A stretch of DNA of 64,000 nt from Lentihominibacter butyricus (GCF_025567305.1 NZ_JAOQJP010000001.1:255645-319644), one strand, 5' to 3'; positions 28,037-36,580 are shown, counted from the first letter of the stretch. A program made the numbers and translations. The notes: generated from the letters alone by a model not told the origin.

Positions 28037-28351
28037 ATGAAAACTACTTGCAGAAAGAAATATAGGATCAAATCAAAATTCAGATTCATAACATCTGTCG
28101 TTATAATGGCAGGCCTTATGATCGGCATCATAGGAGCTGTTTCAGGGCTGAATGTTTCAAGAGCGCTGACAGAAACAAAATATAAAGAAGTGCAGATATG
28201 CTACGGCGATACTTTATGGGATATCGCCAATACATACAAATCTGATGATACAGACACACGAAAAGCTGTATTCGAGATATGCAAAGCAAACGATATCGAA
28301 GCATCAGATCTGGAACCCGGGATGACGATCTCAGTACCCGAAGATCTATAA
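28037..28351 (+). CDS. yneA: YneA-like SOS cell-division suppressor (TM + LysM)
   Basis: 104-aa membrane-anchored protein: basic N-terminus, one TM helix (about 14-36, FITSVVIMAGLMIGIIGAV), then one LysM domain (about 50-102: ICYGDTLWDIANTY, EPGMTISVP). This is the architecture of YneA, which halts FtsZ-dependent division during the SOS response in Bacillus. Start at 28037 follows GTGAGGAG. A textbook promoter carries three LexA-like boxes. lexA itself is not in the window, although yneA is usually its neighbour. The match rests on architecture and regulation; the sequence alone is too short for certainty. Confidence 0.82.
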   Translation: MKTTCRKKYRIKSKFRFITSVVIMAGLMIGIIGAVSGLNVSRALTETKYKEVQICYGDTLWDIANTYKSDDTDTRKAVFEICKANDIEASDLEPGMTISVPEDL

Positions 28352-28512
28352 ATGCACATCTTTTCGATGGTATAAGATATCAAAAGCGCAAAATAAAATC
28401 GCTTAAATCGAAAAATAGAGCTTCAAAAAATCGAATCATCGATAAAAAATTATTAATTTATAGCATCATGGACAACGTCTCGAAAAAATCATAATAAACA
28501 TATATTCCAATC
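28352..28512. other. noncoding interval after yneA
   Basis: AT-rich, no ORF supported. The interval to 28671 holds two hairpins annotated separately. Confidence 0.5.
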
Positions 28513-28560
28513 AAGAAAAACAGGCACTGCATATAAAAACTGCAAATGCCTGTTTTTCTT
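28513..28560 (+). terminator. bidirectional terminator between yneA and ruvX
   Basis: 14-bp stem AAGAAAAACAGGCA (28513-28526) / TGCCTGTTTTTCTT (28547-28560), A-run on the left arm and T-run on the right, so it can end transcripts from both convergent genes. Confidence 0.88.
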
Positions 28561-28609
28561 ATAACATATGAAATCTCACATAGAGATGGACATATGGGAT
28601 TTTCACTTT

Positions 28610-28650
28610 AACTATTCCCATAATTATGATTATAGGAATAGTTGCTTTTC
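28610..28650. terminator. second hairpin near the ruvX end
   Basis: AACTATTCC (28610-28618) pairs with GGAATAGTT (28635-28643), with further ATAAT/ATTAT pairing inside. A TTTTCTC tail follows on the + strand. Weaker than the neighbouring terminator. Confidence 0.5.
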
Positions 28651-28671
28651 TCTAATATCGCTCTCCTATTC

Positions 28672-29097
28672 CTATAATGAAGCCAGATAACCCTGCAGGA
28701 TTATTACTGCGGCCTGTTTATCGATCACTTTTTTTCTTTTACCGCGGCTCACATCTGCTTCGATCAGAACCTTTTCGGCCATGACAGTGGTCAGACGTTC
28801 ATCGTAAAATTCGATCTTCACATCTGCCATGCCGCTGCTGCGCATTTTATTTTCGAGCATCGTTTTGAATTCGTATACTTTTTCGGTCTGCGGACTGTCA
28901 GTTCCATCGAGCTTTTTAGGAAGTCCGATCACGACAGTGTCGCAGCCGAACTCTCTGATATAATCCATTACCTTGCCGGAATCCTTTCTGATCCCTACTC
29001 TTTCTATAGTCGTTACACCCTGCGCCGTTATATTGAGTGCGTCGCTTACAGCAACGCCTATAGTTTTATCACCTACGTCAAGTGCCAGTTTCTTCAT
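28672..29097 (-). CDS. ruvX: RuvX/YqgF family Holliday junction resolvase-like nuclease
   Basis: 141-aa RNase H-fold protein of the YqgF/RuvX family, linked to Holliday junction resolution and pre-16S rRNA 5' processing. Motifs: LALDVGDKTIGVAVSD (catalytic Asp 7), VVIGLPKKLDGT, YDERLTTVMAE and a C-terminal IDKQAAVIIL. Start at 29097 has AGGAAGGA 10 nt upstream; a longer frame to 29151 adds an unusual N-terminus. A TATAAT-like -10 (minus strand of 29125-29130) lies upstream but without a good -35. It follows ireB as in other Firmicutes (alaS-ireB-ruvX). Confidence 0.93.
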   Translation of the reverse strand: MKKLALDVGDKTIGVAVSDALNITAQGVTTIERVGIRKDSGKVMDYIREFGCDTVVIGLPKKLDGTDSPQTEKVYEFKTMLENKMRSSGMADVKIEFYDERLTTVMAEKVLIEADVSRGKRKKVIDKQAAVIILQGYLASL

Positions 29098-29205
29098 TAT
29101 CTTTTTATCCTTCCTGTACCATTCATTATATTGACTGTATACCGTAAACATCGTGACCTTACTTTTTCTATGGTCGCTACTCTATACGCTGTTATTCAGC
29201 TCGTA

Positions 29206-29240
29206 TGATACTGAGACCGCAGCATTATGATCTGAGATCA
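29206..29240 (-). repeat. 35-nt inverted-pair repeat, copy 2
   Basis: Reverse complement of 26175-26209 with two mismatches. On the minus strand it begins with the perfect palindrome TGATCT-C-AGATCA, and TCTCAG-ATCA occurs twice in it as a short direct repeat. It lies between ireB and ruvX. Confidence 0.78.
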
Positions 29241-29294
29241 GCAGTTAACATAATTTTTTTATCGCAATCAAACGGAGAATTCTTCACTCAAAAG

Positions 29295-29324
29295 AAAAAG
29301 GCGGACATTGCTGTTCGCCTTTTT
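29295..29324 (-). terminator. terminator downstream of ireB
   Basis: 13-bp stem with one G-U pair, AAAAAGGCGGACA (29295-29307) and TGTTCGCCTTTTT (29312-29324), 4-nt loop. It lies 18 bases past the ireB stop; the minus-strand tail is T-rich (CTTTTTCTTTT). Confidence 0.85.
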
Positions 29325-29341
29325 AATTGATCTACAAGTCA

Positions 29342-29590
29342 TTATCTGCGGAGATATGCTCTGATGAGTTCTTCTACCAGATCGTCTCTTTCGATTCTTC
29401 CCATTACGTTTCTGGCATTGTTGTGGCTCGTAATGTATGAAGGATCGCCGGATAAAATATATCCTACCATCTGATCGATAGCGTTATACCCTCTTTCCTC
29501 CAGCGCATCGTATACTATATTTAAAATCTCTTCGATAGTTCTCTGCTCTATTTTATCGAAATTATCATACATTCTAGTTTGCCTATCCAT
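29342..29590 (-). CDS. ireB: IreB family regulatory phosphoprotein (UPF0297)
   Basis: 82-aa small protein of the IreB/UPF0297 family; in Enterococcus it is a target of the Ser/Thr kinase IreK and affects cephalosporin resistance. Typical core: YDALEERGYNAIDQMVGYILSGDPSYITSH split, then NARNVMGRIERDDLVEELI. Start at 29590 follows GGAGG at 7 nt. It sits between alaS and ruvX, the standard Firmicutes order, but here has its own promoter and is separated from alaS by a decayed alaS fragment. Confidence 0.93.
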   Translation of the reverse strand: MDRQTRMYDNFDKIEQRTIEEILNIVYDALEERGYNAIDQMVGYILSGDPSYITSHNNARNVMGRIERDDLVEELIRAYLRR

Positions 29591-29620
29591 CGTATAACCT
29601 CCGTTCATCTATATATTGGA

Positions 29621-29650
29621 ATTATAACACCCTCATATACTTAAATACAA
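29621..29650 (-). promoter_or_regulatory. promoter of ireB
   Basis: Minus strand: -35 TTGTAT (29650-29645), 18-nt spacer, -10 TATAAT (29626-29621), 31 bases before the start codon. Confidence 0.7.
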
Positions 29651-29723
29651 GTAAAAACATATATTTACACAAAATTATCACATCTTGTATATATTGTAAA
29701 TCGTCAGCATTGTCATTCAACTC

Positions 29724-29826
29724 AGGAACCTTGCAGGATCCTGAGCGCCAGCCTGTGCCATATCGGCTTTACAGCCTACCGCCGCCACCACTGCTACCGT
29801 GATTTCCTTGATCATCTTGCCGGGCA
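29724..29826 (-). pseudogene. decayed duplicate of the alaS 3' end
   Basis: The minus strand encodes GKMIKEI, ten changed residues, KADMAQAGA-Q-DPA, then a TGA stop. It aligns without a gap to the AlaRS C-terminus (GKMIKEI-AAAAGGGGGG-KADMAQAGA-K-DPA; DNA 29946-30046). About 34 codons survive in frame; the glycine run is replaced by Val/Ala and the last 13 residues are lost. There is no start codon or ribosome site. It lies 80 bases past the true alaS stop, between alaS and ireB. Confidence 0.82.
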
Positions 29827-29905
29827 GCGTTGCCGAAAAATCAGTGTAGATCCGGTGCCGATGCAGTAATGATCGCTGAAGCTCTATTTTGCGATTTAGC
29901 TGAAA

Positions 29906-32533
29906 TTATGCCTGAAGCAGCTCTGCAGCCTTTGCAAAAGCATCAGGGATCTTTGCAGGATCCTTAGCGCCGGCCTGTGCCATGTCAGCCTTGCCGCCAC
30001 CGCCGCCGCCTGCTGCTGCTGCGATCTCCTTGATCATCTTGCCGGCGTGATAGCCTTTTTCCACGACATCGTCTGACAGTGAAACGAGGAATGTCACCTT
30101 GCCGCCTGAAACTGCAGCGAATACCATAGCGATGCCCTTGTTGTCAGCCTTGATCTGGTCTGACAGACCTCTGAGGTCATTGATGTTGTAATCATCGAAC
30201 TGCTTTGTGATCAGCTTTATTCCGTTCACTTCAACAGCTTCATCTATGAGACTGCCGAGACCCTTGTTCATCTCTGCCTTCTTGAGTTCTTCGACTTCCT
30301 TCTTGAGCGCCTTGACCTCATCTGCAAGTGCTGACGCTCTGTCCGTGATCATATCGCGCTTTGCCTTGAGTATGCCTGAAACGTCTGATATGAGAGCTTC
30401 ATCTTCATTGTACTTTTCGAGGATTCCCATTCCTGTAACAGCTTCTATCCTTCTCACGCCAGAAGCGACTCCGGATTCACTGAGTATCTTGAATGCACCT
30501 ATCTGTCCGGAGTTTTTCACATGAGTACCTCCGCACAGCTCGCAGCTGTAGTCTCCTATCGAAACGACTCTGACAGTATCGCCGTACTTTTCGCCGAAGA
30601 GGGCCGTAGCGCCAGTCTTTGCAGCATCCTTCGCCGACATCACTTCAGTAGTGACATCCAGGAAGTGGCTGATCTTGTTGTTGACCATCTCTTCAACGCT
30701 TGCGATCTCTTCTGCAGTCATAGCCTGGAAATGGCTGAAGTCAAATCTGAGACCATCCTTTGTAACAGACGAACCTGCCTGCTTTACATGATCTCCGAGA
30801 ACTTCCTGGAGAGCCTTGTGCAACAGATGCGTTGCAGTATGATTTGCAGAAGTCCTGTTTCTCTGAATTGCTATCGGCATAGCTTCGACGCTGTCGCCTA
30901 CCTTGAGCACTCCGCTGAGCATCGTTACCTTGTGCACGAAAGCCTTGCCCATTTTCTTGACTTCGAGGACCTGCAGCGCACAGTCATCGTTGTACATGTA
31001 TCCTTCGTCACTTGCCTGACCGCCGCTTTCCGCATAGAACGGAGTCTTGTCGAGGACGATCATGCAGGTCTCGCCTTCTTTGGCACTGCCGAGCGGCTTC
31101 TGGTCATGGAATATGGACTTGACTGTGCCGAGAGTCACCAGCGTGTCGTATCCTGTGAATTCAGTCTCTTCACCGTGTACGAAAGCGTTCGACGCTTCAT
31201 CCCATCCTGCGCCTTCCATTGCCTGCTCTACGTGCGAACGTTCTTTCTGCTCTGCCATCGCAGCTTCGAACCCTTCGACATCCACTGAGAATCCCGATTC
31301 TTCAAGGATCTCTCTCGTAAGATCGATAGGGAATCCGTAAGTATCGTGGAGCTTGAATGCGCTCTCGCCGTCAAGCACTGTATTTCCTGACGATTTGAGT
31401 TCGTCGATGTAACCGTTTATTATCCTCATGCCCTGGTCGATGGTAGCTGCGAACCTGTCTTCTTCGGCAGCAACGACCTTGCCGATCATCACGCGGCGTT
31501 TTTCCAGCTCAGGATAAGCATTCGCCGATATGTCGATGACTCTGCCGCAGAGCTTCGAAAGGAACGGTCCTTCGATGCCGAGGAGTCTGCCGTGTCTTGC
31601 AGCTCTTCTGATGAGTCGTCTGAGGACGTATTCTCTTCCCTCGTTGCCCGGAGTGATACCGTCGCCGATCATGAACGTCATCGATCTGAGATGGTCTGTG
31701 ATTATCCTTATCGAAACGTCAGTGTCAGCTTCTCCGTTTTTGTATTCCACGCCGGAGACCTGAACGACGCCGTCAAGTATGTGTTTTATAGTATCTATAT
31801 CGAATATCGAGTCAACACCCTGCATGATGCATGCCAGACGCTCGAGTCCCATTCCCGTATCGATGTTAGGATGCGCCAGATCAGAGTAGTTGCCTTCGTC
31901 ATCACGGCTGAACTGAGTGAACACGTGGTTCCAGAACTCGATGTATCTGTCGCAGTCACAGCCCGGTTTGCAGTCAGGGTTGTGACAGCCGTACTTTTCG
32001 CCTCTGTCATAGTAGATTTCCGAGCACGGACCGCACGGACCTGTTCCGATCTCCCAGAAGTTGTCGTCCTTTCCGAGACGGACGATCCTTTCCTCCGGCA
32101 TACCGATGATATCCTTCCAGATAGCATACGCATCATCGTCATCCTCGTAAACAGTCGCCCAGAGCTTGTCAGTCGGCATGTGGAGCACCTGAGTGATGAA
32201 TTCCCAGCCCCATGTCAGCGACTCCTTCTTGAAATAGTCTCCGAATGAAAAGCTTCCGAGCATTTCAAAGAATGTGCCGTGTCTTGATGTAAAGCCCACG
32301 TTTTCGATGTCGCCTGTCCTTATACACTTCTGACATGTAGTCATACGCTTGCTCGGCGGAGTCTCGATCCCTGCGAAGTAAGGCTTCAGCGGCGCCATGC
32401 CCGAGTTTATCAGAAGCAGACTCTTCTCATTCTTGCCCGGAACCAGCGGGAAGCTCTGTCTCCTGTAATGTTCCTTTGATTCGTAAAAGCTTAAAAACAG
32501 TTCTCTGATTTTATTCAAACCGAGTTTTTCCAT
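29906..32533 (-). CDS. alaS: alanyl-tRNA synthetase
   Basis: Charges tRNA-Ala; 875 aa, normal size. Class II catalytic domain begins MEKLGLNKIRELFLSF with LINSGMAPLKPYF, TSRHGTFFEMLGSFSFGDYF (in parts) and GMGLERL. Editing domain has the zinc ligands HTATH and CGGTH. C-Ala domain ends with GGGGGG and KADMAQAGAKDPAK. Start at 32533 has AGGAGG 9 nt upstream; the frame extends 75 codons further but through the promoter, so it is rejected. The leader (about 140 nt) contains a terminator-like hairpin but no T-box motif. Confidence 0.96.
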   Translation of the reverse strand: MEKLGLNKIRELFLSFYESKEHYRRQSFPLVPGKNEKSLLLINSGMAPLKPYFAGIETPPSKRMTTCQKCIRTGDIENVGFTSRHGTFFEMLGSFSFGDYFKKESLTWGWEFITQVLHMPTDKLWATVYEDDDDAYAIWKDIIGMPEERIVRLGKDDNFWEIGTGPCGPCSEIYYDRGEKYGCHNPDCKPGCDCDRYIEFWNHVFTQFSRDDEGNYSDLAHPNIDTGMGLERLACIMQGVDSIFDIDTIKHILDGVVQVSGVEYKNGEADTDVSIRIITDHLRSMTFMIGDGITPGNEGREYVLRRLIRRAARHGRLLGIEGPFLSKLCGRVIDISANAYPELEKRRVMIGKVVAAEEDRFAATIDQGMRIINGYIDELKSSGNTVLDGESAFKLHDTYGFPIDLTREILEESGFSVDVEGFEAAMAEQKERSHVEQAMEGAGWDEASNAFVHGEETEFTGYDTLVTLGTVKSIFHDQKPLGSAKEGETCMIVLDKTPFYAESGGQASDEGYMYNDDCALQVLEVKKMGKAFVHKVTMLSGVLKVGDSVEAMPIAIQRNRTSANHTATHLLHKALQEVLGDHVKQAGSSVTKDGLRFDFSHFQAMTAEEIASVEEMVNNKISHFLDVTTEVMSAKDAAKTGATALFGEKYGDTVRVVSIGDYSCELCGGTHVKNSGQIGAFKILSESGVASGVRRIEAVTGMGILEKYNEDEALISDVSGILKAKRDMITDRASALADEVKALKKEVEELKKAEMNKGLGSLIDEAVEVNGIKLITKQFDDYNINDLRGLSDQIKADNKGIAMVFAAVSGGKVTFLVSLSDDVVEKGYHAGKMIKEIAAAAGGGGGGKADMAQAGAKDPAKIPDAFAKAAELLQA

Positions 32534-32633
32534 GATGTGTATCCTCCTAAAATCCGGACACCGGCAGACATGAATACCTGCATCCGGTCCTTTATAATGC
32601 AGGAAATACCGCTTTGCGATATTCCATAATATC

Positions 32634-32667
32634 AAAAAAATCGCCCGCCAGCACAAGATACCGGCGG
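32634..32667 (-). terminator. terminator-like hairpin in the alaS leader
   Basis: Minus strand: CCGCCGG (32667-32661) pairs with CTGGCGG (32651-32645), one G-U, followed after 4 nt by TTTTTTT (32640-32634). It begins within about 10 nt of the predicted alaS transcription start, so it could be an attenuator, or it may end read-through from the pyr operon. Confidence 0.65.
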
Positions 32668-32680
32668 AGCCGACTTTATA

Positions 32681-32709
32681 AGTATACCAGAAATACATTC
32701 CAATTTCAA
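32681..32709 (-). promoter_or_regulatory. promoter of alaS
   Basis: Minus strand: -35 TTGAAA (32709-32704), 17-nt spacer, -10 TATACT (32686-32681). Predicted start near 32674 and a 140-nt leader. Confidence 0.78.
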
Positions 32710-32819
32710 TAAAAATGACGTCCCGCGCATCAAATCCGAACGATCCCGTAACGGGCATTCTCGATGATGTGAGACGTCACTTCACGATAGTTTTATACAG
32801 TTTTTATCCTGTTTTTACA

Positions 32820-33236
32820 CTATTTTGCTTTGCTCTCGCAGTATATGCATCTGTATACGAGATTTTCCCTGTCTGTGAGCTTGAACACATGCGGCAGCTC
32901 CTGCTCCGTAGTCGTGATGCATCGCGGATTCTTGCACTTTATGACATCCGTGATCTCCTCAGGCGGCTCGATATGCGTGCGCTTTGCAAGCTTGCCGTTT
33001 TCGATGATGTTTACCGTGATGCCTGCATCGATATAGCCGATCGCATCGAGGTTGACGTCGATGATCCTGTCGATCTTGATGATGTCCTTCCTGCCGAGCT
33101 TCTGGCTCTCTGCGTTCTTGATCAGTGCCACCTGGCAGTCCAGTGAGTCCAGTCCGAGGATCTTATAAAGCTTCATGCCTGCGCCTGCTTTGATGTGGTC
33201 GAGAACTATGCCGTTTTCTATCTTTCCTATGATCAT
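32820..33236 (-). CDS. pyrI: aspartate carbamoyltransferase regulatory subunit
   Basis: 138-aa zinc protein that binds PyrB trimers and carries allosteric nucleotide sites. C-terminal zinc ligands C101-x4-C106 (CKNPRC) and C130-x2-C133 (CIYC) are complete. It starts directly after the pyrB stop with no spacer; the ribosome site AGGTG lies in the end of pyrB. Last gene of the operon. PyrI implies feedback control of the first committed step by nucleotides. Confidence 0.96.
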   Translation of the reverse strand: MIIGKIENGIVLDHIKAGAGMKLYKILGLDSLDCQVALIKNAESQKLGRKDIIKIDRIIDVNLDAIGYIDAGITVNIIENGKLAKRTHIEPPEEITDVIKCKNPRCITTTEQELPHVFKLTDRENLVYRCIYCESKAK

Positions 33237-34151
33237 TTATTTCACCTCCAGAAGCTTGAGTATCAGTGCCATTCTTATGAATTTGCCGTTGAGCACCTGC
33301 TCGAAATACGTTGCTCGCGGATCGTCGTCGACAGCGACAGAGATCTCGTTGACACGCGGCAGCGGATGGAGTATGCTCAGGTCTTCCTTCGCGTTGTCCA
33401 GCTTGTCCGGCGTGAGGATATAGCTGTCCTTGAGTCTTATATAGTCCTGTTCGTTGAAGAATCGCTCTCTCTGTACTCTCGTCATGTAAAGTATGTCGAG
33501 CTGCGGCATCGCTGCCTCGAGGTCTGTGGTCTCGATGTATTCGATGTTGTTTTTCTCCAGCACTTCGTGTTTGAGGTATTCAGGGATCTTCAGCTCTTCA
33601 GGCGAGATAAGTATGAATTTCACGTTTTCATAGCGAGACATCGCACTTATCAGCGAGTGTACCGTACGTCCGAACTTGAGGTCTCCGCACAGACCGACTG
33701 TCATGTCGCTGAGCCTGCCCTTTTCCCTGCTGATCGTCAGAAGGTCAGTGAGCGTCTGTGTAGGGTGGTTGTGGCCGCCGTCTCCTGCGTTTATCACAGG
33801 AACGGTCGACTTTCTCGAAGCGACCATCGGTGCGCCCTCTTTCGGGTGCCTCATCGCGATGATGTCGGCATATGCTCCTACTGTCCTTATCGTGTCTGCT
33901 ACACTTTCGCCCTTTGATGCTGAAGAGCTCTGAGCTTCCGAGAACCCCAGCACGTTTCCGCCCAGCTCGTACATAGCAGCCTCAAAGCTGAGTCTCGTTC
34001 TGGTCGACGGCTCGAAAAACAGCGTTGCCAGCTTCTTGCCATGGCATTTTTCAGCGTACTTTTCGGGGTGAGCGATTATGTCCTTCGCCACGTCTATCAT
34101 CTCATCGATTTCTTCTGTACCGAGTTGCATGATGTCGATCAAATGTTTCAT
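33237..34151 (-). CDS. pyrB: aspartate carbamoyltransferase catalytic subunit
   Basis: Transfers carbamoyl phosphate to aspartate; 304 aa. FFEPSTRTRLSFE (S49-R53 phosphate loop), NAGDGGHNHPTQTL and ILHPLPRVNE are present. It is paired with pyrI to form the class B holoenzyme. GGAGG lies 6 nt before the start on the minus strand. A 67-base gap separates it from pyrE. Confidence 0.97.
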   Translation of the reverse strand: MKHLIDIMQLGTEEIDEMIDVAKDIIAHPEKYAEKCHGKKLATLFFEPSTRTRLSFEAAMYELGGNVLGFSEAQSSSASKGESVADTIRTVGAYADIIAMRHPKEGAPMVASRKSTVPVINAGDGGHNHPTQTLTDLLTISREKGRLSDMTVGLCGDLKFGRTVHSLISAMSRYENVKFILISPEELKIPEYLKHEVLEKNNIEYIETTDLEAAMPQLDILYMTRVQRERFFNEQDYIRLKDSYILTPDKLDNAKEDLSILHPLPRVNEISVAVDDDPRATYFEQVLNGKFIRMALILKLLEVK

Positions 34152-34218
34152 TTGTACCTCCTTTTGATCACGTTTTGATAGTTTTGATATATCTGAAGCA
34201 TGTCGTCATTCTGTCTGA

Positions 34219-34851
34219 CTATTTCTCTATCCAGCTTTCGTCCTGCGGGTCGTCCCTGAAAGCCTTGAGCTTGACGAGATCTGATTCCCTGATGTAGCCT
34301 GTCTCGACTGCCACCTGTGAGATCGTGTCGAAATCCGTCAGGCTTATGTTCTTCACGTCTGCCGCAGCCAGTCTTTCAAGTCCTTTTTTCATTCCGTATG
34401 TAAAGATGCTCACCACGCCGAGTACTTCAGCGCCTGCCTCGCGCAGGGCTTCGACCACGTCTATCACGCTGCCGCCGGTCGAGATCAGATCCTCGATGAC
34501 TACGACCTTCTGGCCCTTTTCAAGACGGCCTTCGATACGGTTGTTCCTGCCGTGATCCTTCGCTCCCGAACGCACGTATCCCATAGGGATCCCCATGATG
34601 TGTGCCGCGATCGCCGCATGTGCGATGCCTGCAGTGCTCGTTCCCATCAGCACCTCGGCTTCCGGATAGTTTTCCTTTACAGTGTCTGCTATCGCCTGCT
34701 CGACCGTGTTTCTGATCTCAGGCGCAGTAAGTATCAGTCTGTTGTCACAGTATATCGGGCTCTTTATGCCGCTCGCCCATGTGAAAGGCTTCTGCGGGCT
34801 GAGGAAAACCGCTTCGATGTCGAGCAGTCCTTTTGCTATTTTTCTCTTCAT
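34219..34851 (-). CDS. pyrE: orotate phosphoribosyltransferase
   Basis: Converts orotate and PRPP to OMP; 210 aa. The PRPP motif VVIEDLISTGGSVIDVV is intact, with FTWASGIKSPIYCDNR near the N-terminus. The gap to pyrF (119 bases) contains only a short GC-rich stretch and no ORF. Confidence 0.96.
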   Translation of the reverse strand: MKRKIAKGLLDIEAVFLSPQKPFTWASGIKSPIYCDNRLILTAPEIRNTVEQAIADTVKENYPEAEVLMGTSTAGIAHAAIAAHIMGIPMGYVRSGAKDHGRNNRIEGRLEKGQKVVVIEDLISTGGSVIDVVEALREAGAEVLGVVSIFTYGMKKGLERLAAADVKNISLTDFDTISQVAVETGYIRESDLVKLKAFRDDPQDESWIEK

Positions 34852-34970
34852 TTTCTACCTCCGTTTTATGTAAAGTCTCAGCATTCCGGCTGTGTGCCGG
34901 CTGTCTCTCAGACAAGCATGCCGGTGTTTCTCAGATGTCTCTCATGCGGATGCTCCGCAGCCGGGCTTTG

Positions 34971-35669
34971 TCAGCCGACGAATTCTTCGACGCATCTTTC
35001 GTATGCCGCGAGCGGATCGTCCGACGCCGTGATGCTCCTGCCGACTACGATGTAGTCCGAGCCGAGCTCCCTGGCCTTCGCAGGCGTAGTGACTCTGGCC
35101 TGATCGCCTTTATCGTCATCTGCAAAGCGCACTCCCGGGGTCACCGTCAGGAAGCTGTCGCCGCACATGTCGTGCACCTTAGGTGATTCGAGCGGAGAAC
35201 ATACGACACCGTCGAGACCTGCAGCCTTTGCATTAGCCGCATAGTGAGCCACCACCTGCTCCATCTCCCTGTCTATCAGCAGATCGCGCTGCATCCTTTC
35301 CTCGGTCGTGGAAGTCAGTTGTGTGACAGCTATCAGCAGCGGACGCTCTCCGTCTCCCGAGCTGAGCCCCTCGATCGCCGCTTTCATCATGTCTATCGTT
35401 CCGGCAGCGTGCACATTGCACATGTCTACACCGAGTCCGGCGAGCACGCTCATAGATTTTCTGACCGTGTTAGGGATATCGTGAAGCTTCAGATCGAGGA
35501 ATACCTTATGCCCCCTCATCTTCAGGATCTTTACGATATCGGGGCCTTCCGCATAAAAAAGCTCCATACCGATCTTCACATATGGTCTCTTTTCTCCCAG
35601 CTTGTCGAGAAAGCGCAGCGTTTCCTCACTGCTGCTGAAATCACATGCGATTATTACGTCTTTTCCCAT
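34971..35669 (-). CDS. pyrF: orotidine 5'-phosphate decarboxylase
   Basis: Decarboxylates OMP to UMP; 232 aa. IIACDFSS at the N-terminus, the catalytic DLKLHDIPNTV (Asp-Lys-x-x-Asp) and VTPGVRF, SDYIVVGRSIT at the C-terminus match the group I short enzyme. Its ATG shares one base with the pyrD stop. Confidence 0.96.
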   Translation of the reverse strand: MGKDVIIACDFSSSEETLRFLDKLGEKRPYVKIGMELFYAEGPDIVKILKMRGHKVFLDLKLHDIPNTVRKSMSVLAGLGVDMCNVHAAGTIDMMKAAIEGLSSGDGERPLLIAVTQLTSTTEERMQRDLLIDREMEQVVAHYAANAKAAGLDGVVCSPLESPKVHDMCGDSFLTVTPGVRFADDDKGDQARVTTPAKARELGSDYIVVGRSITASDDPLAAYERCVEEFVG

Positions 35670-36580
35670 TAATGTGCACCTCCTGTTATCTCTCTAAGAT
35701 CACTTATACCGTATTTTTTCATCGTCTCCGGCAGCTGCAGCACTATGTCTCTGCACACATACGGATCAGTCAGGTTGGCTGCCCCGATCTGCACTGCCGT
35801 CGCTCCTGCCAGCATCATCTCGATCACATCTGAAGCTGTCGAGACGCCGCCGATGCCGATGATCGGCACATCCACCGCCTCATACACCTGATATACCATC
35901 CTGAGGGCCACCGGGAACACTGCAGGTCCCGAAAAGCCGCCCATTATATTTGCCACTACCGGCTTTTTCGTCCTGAGATCTATCCTCATCCCCAGCATCG
36001 TGTTTATCAGCGAGATGCCGTCTGCACCGGCGTTCTCGCAGGCTTTTGCGATGGAGACTATATCTGTGACGTTAGGCGAAAGCTTCACGATCACAGGCTT
36101 TCTGACTGCATCCTTCACTGCGCTCACCACCTGTGCCGCAGCATCCGGGTCAGTGCCGAACGCGATGCCGCCACCGTGGACGTTCGGACAGGAAACGTTG
36201 ACTTCCAGCCACCCCACCTGATCACACGCGTCCAGACGTCTGCAAACCTCGACGTACTCTTCGACTGAAAATCCGCCGACATTTGCCATAACTTTTTTAT
36301 GTAAACACTTGCTCAGTTTCGGCAGTTCTTCTTCTATCACCTTGTCGATGCCCGGGTTCTGCAGGCCTATGGAGTTTATCATTCCTTCTCTGCACTCGGC
36401 TATCCTCGGAGTCGGGTTCCCGAACCTCGGTTCCAGCGTGGTGCCCTTGAAAGAAAATGTTCCCAGCATGTTTATGTCGAACAGTTCGGCGAATTCATAT
36501 CCGTATCCGAATGTGCCGCTGGCTGCCATCACCGGGTTGTCAAGCGTGATGCCGCACAGATCGACTTTTGTATTTACCAT
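35669..36580 (-). CDS. pyrD: dihydroorotate dehydrogenase, class 1B catalytic subunit
   Basis: FMN flavoprotein oxidising dihydroorotate with electrons passed through PyrK to NAD; 303 aa. Key features: FSFKGTTLEPRFGNP, the catalytic-Cys segment NVSCPNVHGG, INTMLGMRID and GIGGVSTASDVIEMMLAGA. It overlaps pyrK by 7 bases, as expected for subunits of one enzyme. Confidence 0.96.
   Translation of the reverse strand: MVNTKVDLCGITLDNPVMAASGTFGYGYEFAELFDINMLGTFSFKGTTLEPRFGNPTPRIAECREGMINSIGLQNPGIDKVIEEELPKLSKCLHKKVMANVGGFSVEEYVEVCRRLDACDQVGWLEVNVSCPNVHGGGIAFGTDPDAAAQVVSAVKDAVRKPVIVKLSPNVTDIVSIAKACENAGADGISLINTMLGMRIDLRTKKPVVANIMGGFSGPAVFPVALRMVYQVYEAVDVPIIGIGGVSTASDVIEMMLAGATAVQIGAANLTDPYVCRDIVLQLPETMKKYGISDLREITGGAH

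Noticed and set aside
32534..32758. 75-codon N-terminal extension of alaS
   Set aside because: It runs through the predicted promoter and leader hairpin; AlaRS normally begins at the ATG with AGGAGG (32533).
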